A stretch of 17,556 nt of DNA from Candidatus Woesearchaeota archaeon. Lineage in GTDB: Archaea > Nanobdellota > Nanobdellia > Woesearchaeales > ARS49. The position numbers and the translations under genes were made by a program. The notes under the pieces are model-generated. The model saw only the letters and a program-made list of their open reading frames with translations, had not been told where the DNA came from and did no database searches. This document shows, one piece after another, positions 5,387-13,500 of the stretch (the first letter of the stretch is position 1; each line of letters begins with the position of its first letter). The stretch is taken from contig JAPLZR010000115.1 in assembly GCA_026394935.1 (NCBI GenBank), positions 1 to 17,556 of the forward strand, given 5' to 3'.

Positions 5387-7936
5387 ATGACTGAAAAACC
5401 AAAAGATACCGATCAGGCAAAAAAAGACCTGGGTGATATCCTCAGAGCTTTTGAAGTAGAGACGGTAGTAGTTAAGGAAAGTCTGCGTCTGGCTAAAAAG
5501 GATGCTGAAACTTTTTATGTTGAAGAACCGAAAGAGCCGCCCAAACCAGCGGGCGAGACTTTTTCTGGGACTGCTGTTCGGCAGTATGAAAAGATTTCCC
5601 TTTTAGGTAAAGGGGGTATGGGTGAGGTTTTGAAGGCGCGGGAAACCAGTTGCGGCAGGGAAGTCGCCCTCAAGCGCGTCTTGGAAGTAAAAGACCAGCA
5701 CGCGATCGAGCTTTTTGTCAGGGAAGCCACGGTTCATGCCAACCTTTTCCACCCTAATATTCCTCCAATTCTTGAGCCGCTTAACATTGATGCCGAAGGC
5801 AAGCCTTATTTTACTATGGCGGTTGTTCGAGGCGAATCACTTACAAAGATTGTCGAAAAATTGTACACTGACGATAAAGACTATCAACGGCGTTACACTG
5901 TGCGCAAGCGTTTGGATATTTTCCATAAAGTTTTGGATGCCATGGATTATGCCCATTCTGAAGGCATTGTTCACCGTGATTTAAAGCCGGATAATATTAT
6001 GGTCGGTAAATTTGGCGAGGTTCTGGTAATGGATTGGGGTCTGGCTAAAATCAGGAATGAAAAATTTGCTGAAAAACTGGAAAAGATTATTGAAGTAAAA
6101 AATGACCAGTTGTCCATGGACGGCACGGTCATGGGCACCATAACTTATATGTCGCCGGAGCAGGCTCTTGGTGAAATTAATGCCGTTGATGAGCGCTCGG
6201 ATATTTATGCTTTGGGTGGTGTGCTTTACAACCTGCTTTGTTTTGAAACTTCACTTGGCATGGAAAGATTCCGTCCTTGGAATGCAGCCAACCAGTCGCG
6301 TGCTCTGGCAGCTATCGCCACTGGTGATATTATTCCATTGAATGAAAGAGGCATTAAAGACAGGGATCTGGTCAGGATTGTGATGAAATGCCTGGCTAAG
6401 AGGTCAAAAGACAGGTATCAGAGTGTCGCTGACTTGATTAAAGATATTGAGGCTCACGAGGGAGAAATCGATCTCTCTTCTGGCGAATTTTTAAGGGATG
6501 CTTCTGAGATTATTGTCCGTGGCGGCAGCCATAAAATGGCCCTGGCGAATATCACTAGAGCTATCAGCGTTGACCCGCTTTCCCCGGATGCTTATTTTGC
6601 CAGAGGTCAGTTGCTTATGGAGCAGGGCGACGGCAATGGGGCTGTCCAGGCTTTTGAGCAGATGAATAAGGTCATTAAGAAAAGAACGGGCAGGGAAAGC
6701 CCGAGAGCGGTTTTCTATGCTGGAGAAGCAGCCAGGCATATTATAAAAGATACAGCTAAAGCTATGACTTTTTACGAGCGATGCACTCAATTAAAAGAAG
6801 ATGAAAAAATCGGCGAAAACGTCTTTTCCCTGTTAAGCGCCGCCTTGCTGCAATTGCAGAAAAGTGAAGTGCACACGGCAGTTAAATCATTGGAAAAGAT
6901 AGTGGGTCTTGATGAATCATTTGCTGAAGCTTATGAACTGCTAGGTTGCATTCACGCAGATTTCTTTGTAAGCAAGACTGTGGAAGGCCTTGAAGCTGTC
7001 GAAACCAAAATACCTCTGGAATTTTATGATATCGGCAAATCCATCAAATATTTTACCCTGGCCATCGAAAATTCCAGCGGCAAGAAATTGGGTGATTATT
7101 ATGGTCTGAGGTCGATGGCTATGCTTAAGGCCGGAATAACCGAAAAAGCCAGGGCGGATATTAAAGAAGCCATTCTTAAAAATCCCAGTTTGACTAACCA
7201 GAACAGAAGGCTGTTTATTTATAAAAAATTAGGTGATTGGGGAAAAGCTCTGGAAATCTGCAATAATATTATCGATTTGATGGAAGTTAATAGTTTTCAT
7301 ATGTTTTTCAATCGTGGAACAATTAACTCAAAATTAGGCAATTACCAAAAAGCCAGGGATGATTATCAGACAGCTCTCAAACTGGGCGAGCTCACACCTG
7401 CAGACGAATCAGATGTTTATTGCAGTATTGGCATATGCTTTAGAAAAGAAAATGATTTGGAAAAAGCCTTGGAAAACCACAAAAAAGCAGTCGAAGTTTA
7501 CCCTAAAAATTATGAGGCACTGAATAATATCGCTGATATTCTGCATGAACGCGGTGATTTTGATGGCGCCATTAAAGAGTGCACTAAAGCTGTAGTCGTT
7601 AATGAAAATTTTGCCTTGGGCTACCTGACCAGAGGCATGGCTTTTTTTAGAAGATGGGAAAGAGACCAGAAGAAAGACGACTTTAAGATATCTTACAGTG
7701 ACATTCAAAAATCATTGAAGCTAAGATTAGAAGATGAATATATTCCTTATGCGCATGAATATCTGGGCAGGATTTATATCAAAATTGGGGAGAGTCTCCT
7801 TAAAAAGGGCGATCATCAAAAAGCTGCTTCTTTCTATGACAAAGCATTAAAGCTTGAACATTTGCCTACAGAGTTGGTGGCTAAGGCACAAGTCGATATG
7901 GCTGAAGCGCAGAAGCATTTGGGCACTCGAAAATAA
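5387..7936 (+). CDS. Hanks-type Ser/Thr protein kinase with C-terminal TPR repeats
   Basis: 849 residues from the ATG at 5387 (a TTG three codons upstream is less likely). The kinase domain spans about 67-355: glycine loop GKGGMGEV (74-81), VALK lysine K96, catalytic loop HRDLKPDN (196-203), metal-binding DWG (216-218) in place of DFG, and a SPE motif (256-258). All catalytic residues are present, so it should phosphorylate Ser/Thr. From about 395 to 845 there are many TPR-like units, e.g. SDVYCSIGICFRKENDLEKA, which usually bind partner proteins. No transmembrane segment is seen, so it is likely cytosolic. VMDWGLAK is typical of bacterial PknB-like kinases, notably Planctomycetes/Lentisphaerae-type; archaea usually carry RIO- or KEOPS/Bud32-type kinases. 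Together with a codon choice that looks richer in C/G-ending codons than its neighbours, this suggests acquisition from bacteria. Confidence 0.93.
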   Translation: MTEKPKDTDQAKKDLGDILRAFEVETVVVKESLRLAKKDAETFYVEEPKEPPKPAGETFSGTAVRQYEKISLLGKGGMGEVLKARETSCGREVALKRVLEVKDQHAIELFVREATVHANLFHPNIPPILEPLNIDAEGKPYFTMAVVRGESLTKIVEKLYTDDKDYQRRYTVRKRLDIFHKVLDAMDYAHSEGIVHRDLKPDNIMVGKFGEVLVMDWGLAKIRNEKFAEKLEKIIEVKNDQLSMDGTVMGTITYMSPEQALGEINAVDERSDIYALGGVLYNLLCFETSLGMERFRPWNAANQSRALAAIATGDIIPLNERGIKDRDLVRIVMKCLAKRSKDRYQSVADLIKDIEAHEGEIDLSSGEFLRDASEIIVRGGSHKMALANITRAISVDPLSPDAYFARGQLLMEQGDGNGAVQAFEQMNKVIKKRTGRESPRAVFYAGEAARHIIKDTAKAMTFYERCTQLKEDEKIGENVFSLLSAALLQLQKSEVHTAVKSLEKIVGLDESFAEAYELLGCIHADFFVSKTVEGLEAVETKIPLEFYDIGKSIKYFTLAIENSSGKKLGDYYGLRSMAMLKAGITEKARADIKEAILKNPSLTNQNRRLFIYKKLGDWGKALEICNNIIDLMEVNSFHMFFNRGTINSKLGNYQKARDDYQTALKLGELTPADESDVYCSIGICFRKENDLEKALENHKKAVEVYPKNYEALNNIADILHERGDFDGAIKECTKAVVVNENFALGYLTRGMAFFRRWERDQKKDDFKISYSDIQKSLKLRLEDEYIPYAHEYLGRIYIKIGESLLKKGDHQKAASFYDKALKLEHLPTELVAKAQVDMAEAQKHLGTRK

Positions 7937-7941
7937 ATAAG

Positions 7942-7949
7942 TTTATATA
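7942..7949 (+). promoter_or_regulatory. TATA box of the beta-helix surface protein gene
   Basis: TTTATATA is centred about 32 nt upstream of the ATG at 7978, giving an expected leader of only about 6 nt. This promoter sits immediately after the kinase stop codon, so the gene can be transcribed independently. Confidence 0.5.
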
Positions 7950-7977
7950 CAAATTTATTCTCACTTTGTGTAGCAGA

Positions 7978-9408
7978 ATGAAAAAAAAGCAGGTGTTTTT
8001 GGGTATTTTACCATTCTTAATAGCAGTTATCACGTCCACTTTTGTTTCTGCGGCTTGCGGCACTTTGAATGGCGATTACACTATGTCGGGTAATGAAATT
8101 ACAGTTGGTGATTGTTTCACTATCGGCACAAATAGTATTACTTTGAACTGTGCAGGTTATTCCATCACTGGCTTAAATACTGGTGCCGGCATTAAAATGA
8201 ACGGACGAAGCAGCGTGGTGATTAAGAATTGCGATATTAAAAATTTTGATACAGGGATAAATATTTCTAACAGTAATGCTGTAACTGTGAACAACACCAA
8301 CATCAGCAGTGTCAACATTGGGATTTTCATTGATCCAAGTGCTGGCACAAGACTAAAAGATATTGCCGTCACTGATGGTAATATTGGTTTTAAACTTGAG
8401 AAAAGCAATGATGCTGTCCTCCAGGATGTTGCCGCCACCAGCTGCGATATTGGTTTGGATATCGGTCTAGCAAGCAGCGGCAATGCTTTCAGCCAGTGTG
8501 ATTTCAGCGGCAACACCGTTGATGTCCAGAATCTTGGTCTGGCTTCTGTTTTTACCGATGTCAGATGCATTACTGGTATCAATGTTGAATGTCGTGAGGA
8601 TGTGCCTTTCTTTAGTAACTTCAACAACGGCGTCACTACTAATTTTGCCACTGTGCCTAACCTTGCCAGCGTTATTGGCGCAACTTTGACTGACAATTCA
8701 GGCATGATAGTCTTTACTGGATTGGCTCGGGATTTCCGCGGTTTGAATCTTAATGATAATCTAATAATAGAGGATAATTTTGTCAGTTTGGATTCTGAAG
8801 CTTTAAGCGCTCTGGATGGGCCGGCAAAAGTCACTTTGATGGCTGACTGCAGTAATTACCGGATTTACACCAAAACTGGCGCTCCTGGTTCATATGATGA
8901 GATTGTTGGTGCGAAAACCGTCTGCACTTCCTGCGTAGTTGATTCCTGTATTAGTGGCTTTTTAACTTTTGATGTTACTGGTTTCAGCGGTTATGCTTCT
9001 GGTCCAGGCACTAATTTGACTGTTTGGGATGACACTGACGCGCTGGCAAGATACGCTGACGAGCAGGTTTTCTTCTTTGCCAATTATAGTAATGCGACGA
9101 GCAACGCGCCGATTACTGGTGCGAGTTGTAATGTGACTTTCCAGCTGGCGCCTGTTGGGCCGTTTGCTATGGCTTATAATGCGACCAGCAAATTTTACGA
9201 GTACAATCGGACCTTCTCTGCTCCAGGCACGTCTGATTGGGATGTTAACTGTTCTGCTGCAGGTTATGCCAATTTGAAAGCGGCAGATACAGTGACTATT
9301 TCTTCATTGCTGGGAAACGGCGTGCCGGAATTCAGCGCTTATACGCTGCTTTTGGCGATAGTTATATCTGTTTCTGGTTTTATGATAATTAGGAATAGGG
9401 TGTGCTGA
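7978..9408 (+). CDS. Secreted right-handed beta-helix protein with PEF-type C-terminal anchor
   Basis: 476 residues from the ATG at 7978. The N-terminus MKKKQVFLGILPFLIAVITS is a signal peptide, probably cleaved near VSA-AC. Residues about 30-200 show NosD/pectate-lyase-like parallel beta-helix rungs (LNCAGYSITG, VVIKNCDIKNFDTGI, NISNSNAVTVNNTNI). A Cys-containing middle region and Ig-like beta region follow (about 320-440). The last 30 residues (VPEFSAYTLLLAIVISVSGF, then IIRNR) form a PEF motif, one hydrophobic helix and a basic end, as in archaeal C-terminal sorting/anchor signals; processing by an archaeosortase is inference. Many NxS/T sites suggest glycosylation. It should sit on the cell surface; binding or glycan-related activity is possible but no catalytic residues are identified. 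Its N-terminal region resembles that of the 1354-residue protein. Confidence 0.82.
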   Translation: MKKKQVFLGILPFLIAVITSTFVSAACGTLNGDYTMSGNEITVGDCFTIGTNSITLNCAGYSITGLNTGAGIKMNGRSSVVIKNCDIKNFDTGINISNSNAVTVNNTNISSVNIGIFIDPSAGTRLKDIAVTDGNIGFKLEKSNDAVLQDVAATSCDIGLDIGLASSGNAFSQCDFSGNTVDVQNLGLASVFTDVRCITGINVECREDVPFFSNFNNGVTTNFATVPNLASVIGATLTDNSGMIVFTGLARDFRGLNLNDNLIIEDNFVSLDSEALSALDGPAKVTLMADCSNYRIYTKTGAPGSYDEIVGAKTVCTSCVVDSCISGFLTFDVTGFSGYASGPGTNLTVWDDTDALARYADEQVFFFANYSNATSNAPITGASCNVTFQLAPVGPFAMAYNATSKFYEYNRTFSAPGTSDWDVNCSAAGYANLKAADTVTISSLLGNGVPEFSAYTLLLAIVISVSGFMIIRNRVC

Positions 9409-9423
9409 GAAAAGTTTTCATAA

Positions 9424-9449
9424 GGAGTGTCTAATCGTCAGTTACCGAG
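9424..9449 (+). repeat. Interspersed intergenic repeat, partial copy R3
   Basis: The first 12 nt (GGAGTGTCTAAT) match R1 exactly and 19 of 26 positions match overall. It sits in the 58-nt gap between two convergent genes and lacks the 5' arm seen in R2 and R4, because that position falls in the end of the beta-helix gene. Downstream, AGAACTTTA, which includes the stop codon of the gene ending at 9467, also occurs next to R1. Confidence 0.5.
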
Positions 9450-9466
9450 AAATATGCTTTAGAACT

Positions 9467-9748
9467 TTATTTCTTTTTGTCGCTCTTTAACGACCATATC
9501 AGCGTTGCAAACCAGCCTATTATTGTCCATCCAAGAAGGAAATTGAGTATTGATATTGTTTCTGCATCTTTCTTATGTCTGGCATAACCTATGATTGAAG
9601 GAATGAAATAAATTATTGCCGTTATTAATAGCATCAGTAAGAATGGTCCGGAACTTTGGAAGAAATAGTAAAACAGGATAAAGGAGATTAAAAGAAGCAC
9701 GAAACGGATTTTAAGCGTCCTGGTTAAAAACCAGTATTCGTTTGCCAT
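9467..9748 (-). CDS. Superinfection-immunity-like small membrane protein
   Basis: 93 residues with three predicted membrane helices (about 15-30, 35-55 and 66-86). The segment FIPSIIGYARHKKDAETISI followed by LNFLLGWTIIGWFATLIWSL fits the superinfection immunity protein family (Imm_superinfect; T4 Imm-like): a Pro-containing second helix, a short basic loop, then the hallmark NxxLGWTxIGWxxxLxW. In T4, Imm blocks DNA injection by a second phage; cellular homologues are common and mostly unstudied, so the role here is a family-based guess. It is preceded by a TATA box 27 nt before the ATG (leaderless), shares an upstream region with the divergent lipoprotein gene, and converges on the beta-helix gene with repeat R3 between them. 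Confidence 0.8.
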   Translation of the reverse strand: MANEYWFLTRTLKIRFVLLLISFILFYYFFQSSGPFLLMLLITAIIYFIPSIIGYARHKKDAETISILNFLLGWTIIGWFATLIWSLKSDKKK

Positions 9749-9770
9749 AATTATGCTGATTTTTATTCGT

Positions 9771-9780
9771 ATTTAAACTT
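9771..9780 (-). promoter_or_regulatory. TATA box of the superinfection-immunity-like gene
   Basis: The minus-strand AAGTTTAAAT is centred about 27 nt upstream of the ATG at 9748, a leaderless arrangement. Confidence 0.55.
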
Positions 9781-9800
9781 TTCCTGGCTAATTCGAAAAG

Positions 9801-9808
9801 ATTTATAA
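9801..9808 (+). promoter_or_regulatory. TATA box of the lipoprotein gene
   Basis: ATTTATAA is centred near 9805 and predicts transcription from about 9831. That lies after the first in-frame ATG (9819) but before the second (9840), which decides the start codon choice for the lipoprotein gene. Confidence 0.5.
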
Positions 9809-9839
9809 CCTTTAGCGTATGAATCAGGTGGGGAAAGAA

Positions 9840-10463
9840 ATGAAAAAAGCATTGATATTGTTGCTGTTTGTTTTATTGGCCGGCTGCAAAGGTCCGCCGG
9901 ATCCTGATGATGGTTTATCAATGGGCGATATAGCGGAAAGGCAGATTAACGAAACCAGGCTGAATTGTTCTGCAGAAGTGGGTGAGTATAAGAGCACTTT
10001 TTGTTTTGCCAATAATTTCATCAGTTATAGGAAGGCGGCGCTTGACGCGGGCAAGCCATATCCTGATTATATGGTTCAGGATTTTTGCTTGGCAGCAAAT
10101 AAAACTGACGTGTGTTACTTTTATGTTGCGGTAAAAACAAAAAATAGTCCTTATTGTAAGTTTGTTAAGGAAGAAGGTGCATGCAGGATGGTGTCTGATG
10201 ATAAGCTATGCACTGTTTCTGAGGAGAATAAGGATGAGTGTTTTATGGGCAAAGCCATTCTGATTCAGTATTTTGATCCGCCTGCATCAGTTGCAATCTG
10301 CAATTCCCTTCCTGAAAAGTATCATGTTGAAAACGAGGATGATGTTAACTGTTATACTCTTGAAATGGAGAATAAAACATTAGATATGAATTATGAGGAC
10401 TCGTTTATGTTATTATATGATGTTTCAAAGGTTGCAGAAGTAAAGATGAAAACGGAAAAATAA
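9840..10463 (+). CDS. Cysteine-rich predicted lipoprotein
   Basis: 207 residues from the ATG at 9840. An upstream ATG at 9819 would add MNQVGKE but lies before the predicted transcription start, and starting at 9840 gives a textbook lipoprotein signal: MKKALILLLFVLLAGCKG, with lipobox LLAGC and C16 as the modified cysteine. An AGGTGG stretch lies about 9 nt upstream and could serve as Shine-Dalgarno. The mature part has about a dozen cysteines scattered in short helical-looking segments (NCSAEVGEYKSTFCFAN, DKLCTVSEENKDECFMGKA), which likely form disulfides. I recognise no enzymatic family; small Cys-rich lipoproteins of this look are common in DPANN-type genomes. It would be anchored to the outer face of the membrane. 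It is divergently transcribed from the superinfection-immunity-like gene. Confidence 0.78.
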   Translation: MKKALILLLFVLLAGCKGPPDPDDGLSMGDIAERQINETRLNCSAEVGEYKSTFCFANNFISYRKAALDAGKPYPDYMVQDFCLAANKTDVCYFYVAVKTKNSPYCKFVKEEGACRMVSDDKLCTVSEENKDECFMGKAILIQYFDPPASVAICNSLPEKYHVENEDDVNCYTLEMENKTLDMNYEDSFMLLYDVSKVAEVKMKTEK

Positions 10464-10473
10464 ATAAAAAAAT
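10457..10473 (-). terminator. T-rich 3' region after the small-membrane-protein remnant
   Basis: On the minus strand the sequence after the remnant's stop codon is T-rich (AAATTTTTTTATTTATTT), the usual form of an archaeal intrinsic terminator. It overlaps the end of the convergent lipoprotein gene. Confidence 0.35.
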
Positions 10474-10533
10474 TTACTTCATCTTTCGTATTTCTTTGAA
10501 TAGTTTGTATGCGTACAGCCAGACTGCGATTGT
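10474..10533 (-). pseudogene. Truncated duplicate: last 19 codons of the small membrane protein gene
   Basis: The minus strand reads TIAVWLYAYKLFKEIRKMK then TAA, against TIAVWLYAYKLFKEVRHMK for the intact gene at 14761-14964. Of these 60 nt, 42 (10492-10533) are identical to 14779-14820, 9 nt differ in part, and the last 9 nt match again. There is no start codon and nothing upstream resembles the rest of the gene. It lies 6 nt downstream of, and in frame with, the TAA of the 1354-residue gene. Confidence 0.8.
10492..10533 (+). repeat. 42-bp direct repeat, left copy
   Basis: Identical over 42 bp, in the same orientation, to 14779-14820. The two copies bracket the whole 1354-residue gene and its promoter region. 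Confidence 0.88.
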
Positions 10534-10539
10534 GAGTGA

Positions 10540-13500
10540 TTATGGCTGTTTTTTTCTCATCTTTTTCAGCATTCGGTCCAAATTCTTGGTTTTTTCTAGT
10601 ATTGCCTGCAGTTCATCCATATTGATGACTGGCTCTTCTGGAACAGCTGGTTTTGGTGCTGGTTTGAACTGGGAGTATATGGTTTTGAATGGTTTGAACT
10701 GGGAGTGCATTGCTTTGAGAATGAGCAGCAGTACAAACACCAGTACTAGCATCATTGTCAGGAGTGATGATGTTTTGCACATTGTTTTGTTCAGCAGGAC
10801 CATTGCGAGTATTGGTATTGTGAGCAGCCAGGTTAGTAATTCTTTTGAGGGTTTTTTGTATACGTAGTCGTTTATGTTGCGGAATATTGTGTGGATTGAC
10901 AGTAGTGTGATGAGCAGTCCTATGAATGTGTAGCTTGCGAAGCATGCCAAGTCCATCGGTTGGGCTTTGAAATAGGCGTATACTTTTTCAAATGCCGGCG
11001 GTCTTTGTGCTGGTGCAGGAGTTTCTGATTCAGGGGGCGTTATTTTCCTGGGCTGCATTTCGCTGGTTTTGTTTATGGCTGGCGTGGTTGTCTTGATGTT
11101 TTGGGCTGTTGTTATTTGCGTTATTGTTTCGTTGTTTATGATTGGTGGCAGTGTCATTCCTCTGCCTCCGCTTCCGCCTCCGCCGCCCGAAGGGGGTGTT
11201 GGCGGACTGGGTGATGTGATGGTAACGTTATTTCTTGATGTGTTAAGGCTGTTTTCACTGCCTTCGTATGTGCAGAAGAAAGCCCAGGTTCCTGTACTGG
11301 CGTTTGTTGTCACGCTCCAAGTGCTTGTGCATTGTTCTCCTGGCACGAATGAGTCAAGGCAGTTTTGATGGCTTCCGTTTATGGGGTTTTGGTTTTTTGT
11401 GTAGAATGGCGAGCCTGAATTCATTGGGATTAGTCCTTTGTCTCCTCCGTTGAACGTGATGGTTTCTGATGCACTGCTGCCGTTGGTGTTGTTTGCGTTG
11501 ACTGTGCAGTTGTGGCTTAGCATTGAGTTTACTGTGAATTCTTGTGTTGTGTATATTGTGCTGGTGTTTGTTGAACTCAGCGTGGCATTGGAGCCGTCAG
11601 GGTATGTTAGTGTGAACGAGACGTTGTCTATTGTTCCTGGTGTTGTTATGTTTGCCACGCAGCTCACGTTTGAGGGTATTGGGAAGGTTGCAGGGTTGAT
11701 TGTTAACGAGTTGATCGTGATTGGCGGTATTGGCGGGCTTTTTGGGCAGGGGTTGTTGAAGAGCATTACTAAGCCGGTATTCAGGTTAGAATCTATCGTT
11801 CCTGCGTATAAGTAGTCTGCATCGCAAAATGTGGTTTTTATGACTTGGCCTGTTATATTTAGTGTGCTTCCTGGCGTCCAGCTGGTTTTGTTGATTTCTC
11901 CTATCCAGCCATCGGTCAACCAGCCATTGAGCGGACCGCCTTGATAGCCAAAATCATTGCCTCCTGAATATACTGTGGCGCCGTAATAATCTCCTGTCGT
12001 GTCATTCCAGTCGAAAACAAGCGCGTTGTTTGTTTTATTCCAAACCTGCGTAAATGCATTGCCGCTGCCCGCCTGTCCGTGCGCGAAAATATAATTATCG
12101 TCAACGCTGACGTCTTTTAGTTGGTCGCAGGCTGGATTTACTGTTAAAGTGGTTACGCTGAAGTCTGTGAGGTTGTAAATCCAGAAATTGCAGTTGTGAT
12201 CAACGGCGTACAGGTAATTTGAGTCTATGTCCATGGATCTTACTATGGCTGTGGGATTGGTTAAATTGGCAGCGCTGGCAAAAGTGGTTTTGTTATACAC
12301 TCTGACGTCATACGGAACAGAGCCTGTTCCGGCATAAATGTAATTGTTGTCGCTTCTTATCGAGTACACCCATCCATTCGTGCTTATGTTGGCGACATTC
12401 GCAAAAGGAGTGATAAGGTCGGTTCTATCCCAGAGTTCTATCTGATTATATGTTCCTCCTGTGTAGATGTATTGTGAATCAACCCAGACTGTTCTTAAAG
12501 GAGCGCTTACGCTGAGTGTTGCGAACAAAGCTAATCCGGTCTTATTCCAGACGTATGTTGTTTGGTCTTCGCTTGCGCCGTATATGAATTCTGAATCTGC
12601 GTATACTCTGTGGACTGGTCCCGTGGGGTTTGTGAGATTGGCCAAAGGATTTATCGGGTCAAGCGCGACTTCTGTGTTTACGCATTCTCCGCCTGTGCAT
12701 TCTACTGTGCATGTTGCGGTGAAAGTGTTTCCGTTTTGCGTGCTGTATCCGTTTGGTGGCGGGTTTATGACTGCTTTTGTGAGGTTTCCGTAAGGCAGAT
12801 CGAACTGTTCTGTGCCGTTCTCTGAGCTTCCATTTGTGTCGGTGCAGATGGCTTCGACCTGCCATAGCCCGCTGTCAAGTATTTGAAAATCCGTGTTGTC
12901 CAGCACGTAATAGCCATTCACTACTGTTGTTGTGGTTCCGTAAACAAAAGTCTGGCTGTCAGGCAGATTGGTCATGTTTATGGTCGCGTTGCTCATTGTT
13001 GCATTGTTGATAGTGTCTGTGCAGTTTACGCGTATTCTGGTGACGTTTGCGCCATAGTTTGCATCAGTGCAGTTCACGAAAACTGTGCTGTTTTCAAATT
13101 CGCATTGGATGTCCTGCACGTAAGTGATGTACACTAGGGGGTGGTTGTCTCCGCCGTTTGTAATCCCGTTGTTTTTTCCTTTCCAGGGGATTTCTGTATC
13201 GCCAAGCCCGTCGCCGTCAGTATCTGTGCCGTTATAAGTGCTCCAGTAGTTTCCGCCAAGGTATGGTCCGCCGATTATGTTGGTTCCCAATGTTTTGGTG
13301 ATGTTCCAGTTGTTGGTGCTTGCCGCGTCTGCTAAAGGCTCGTTCTCAAAATAATTGTCGTAAATTATGTTATTGTTTGAATTTGAGAGGTTGATGCTTA
13401 AAGTGTTGTTGAGGACAGTGTTGAGGGTTATGTTGGTGCTGTTGGTGTCTATCAGGCAGATTCCAGATCCATTGTTGGACTGTATTGTGTTGTTGATGAC

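Noticed and set aside
8157..8834. Minus-strand open frame of 225 codons inside the beta-helix gene
   Set aside because: It is a shadow of the plus-strand surface protein, with low-complexity Leu/Ser/Lys composition and no promoter or Shine-Dalgarno.
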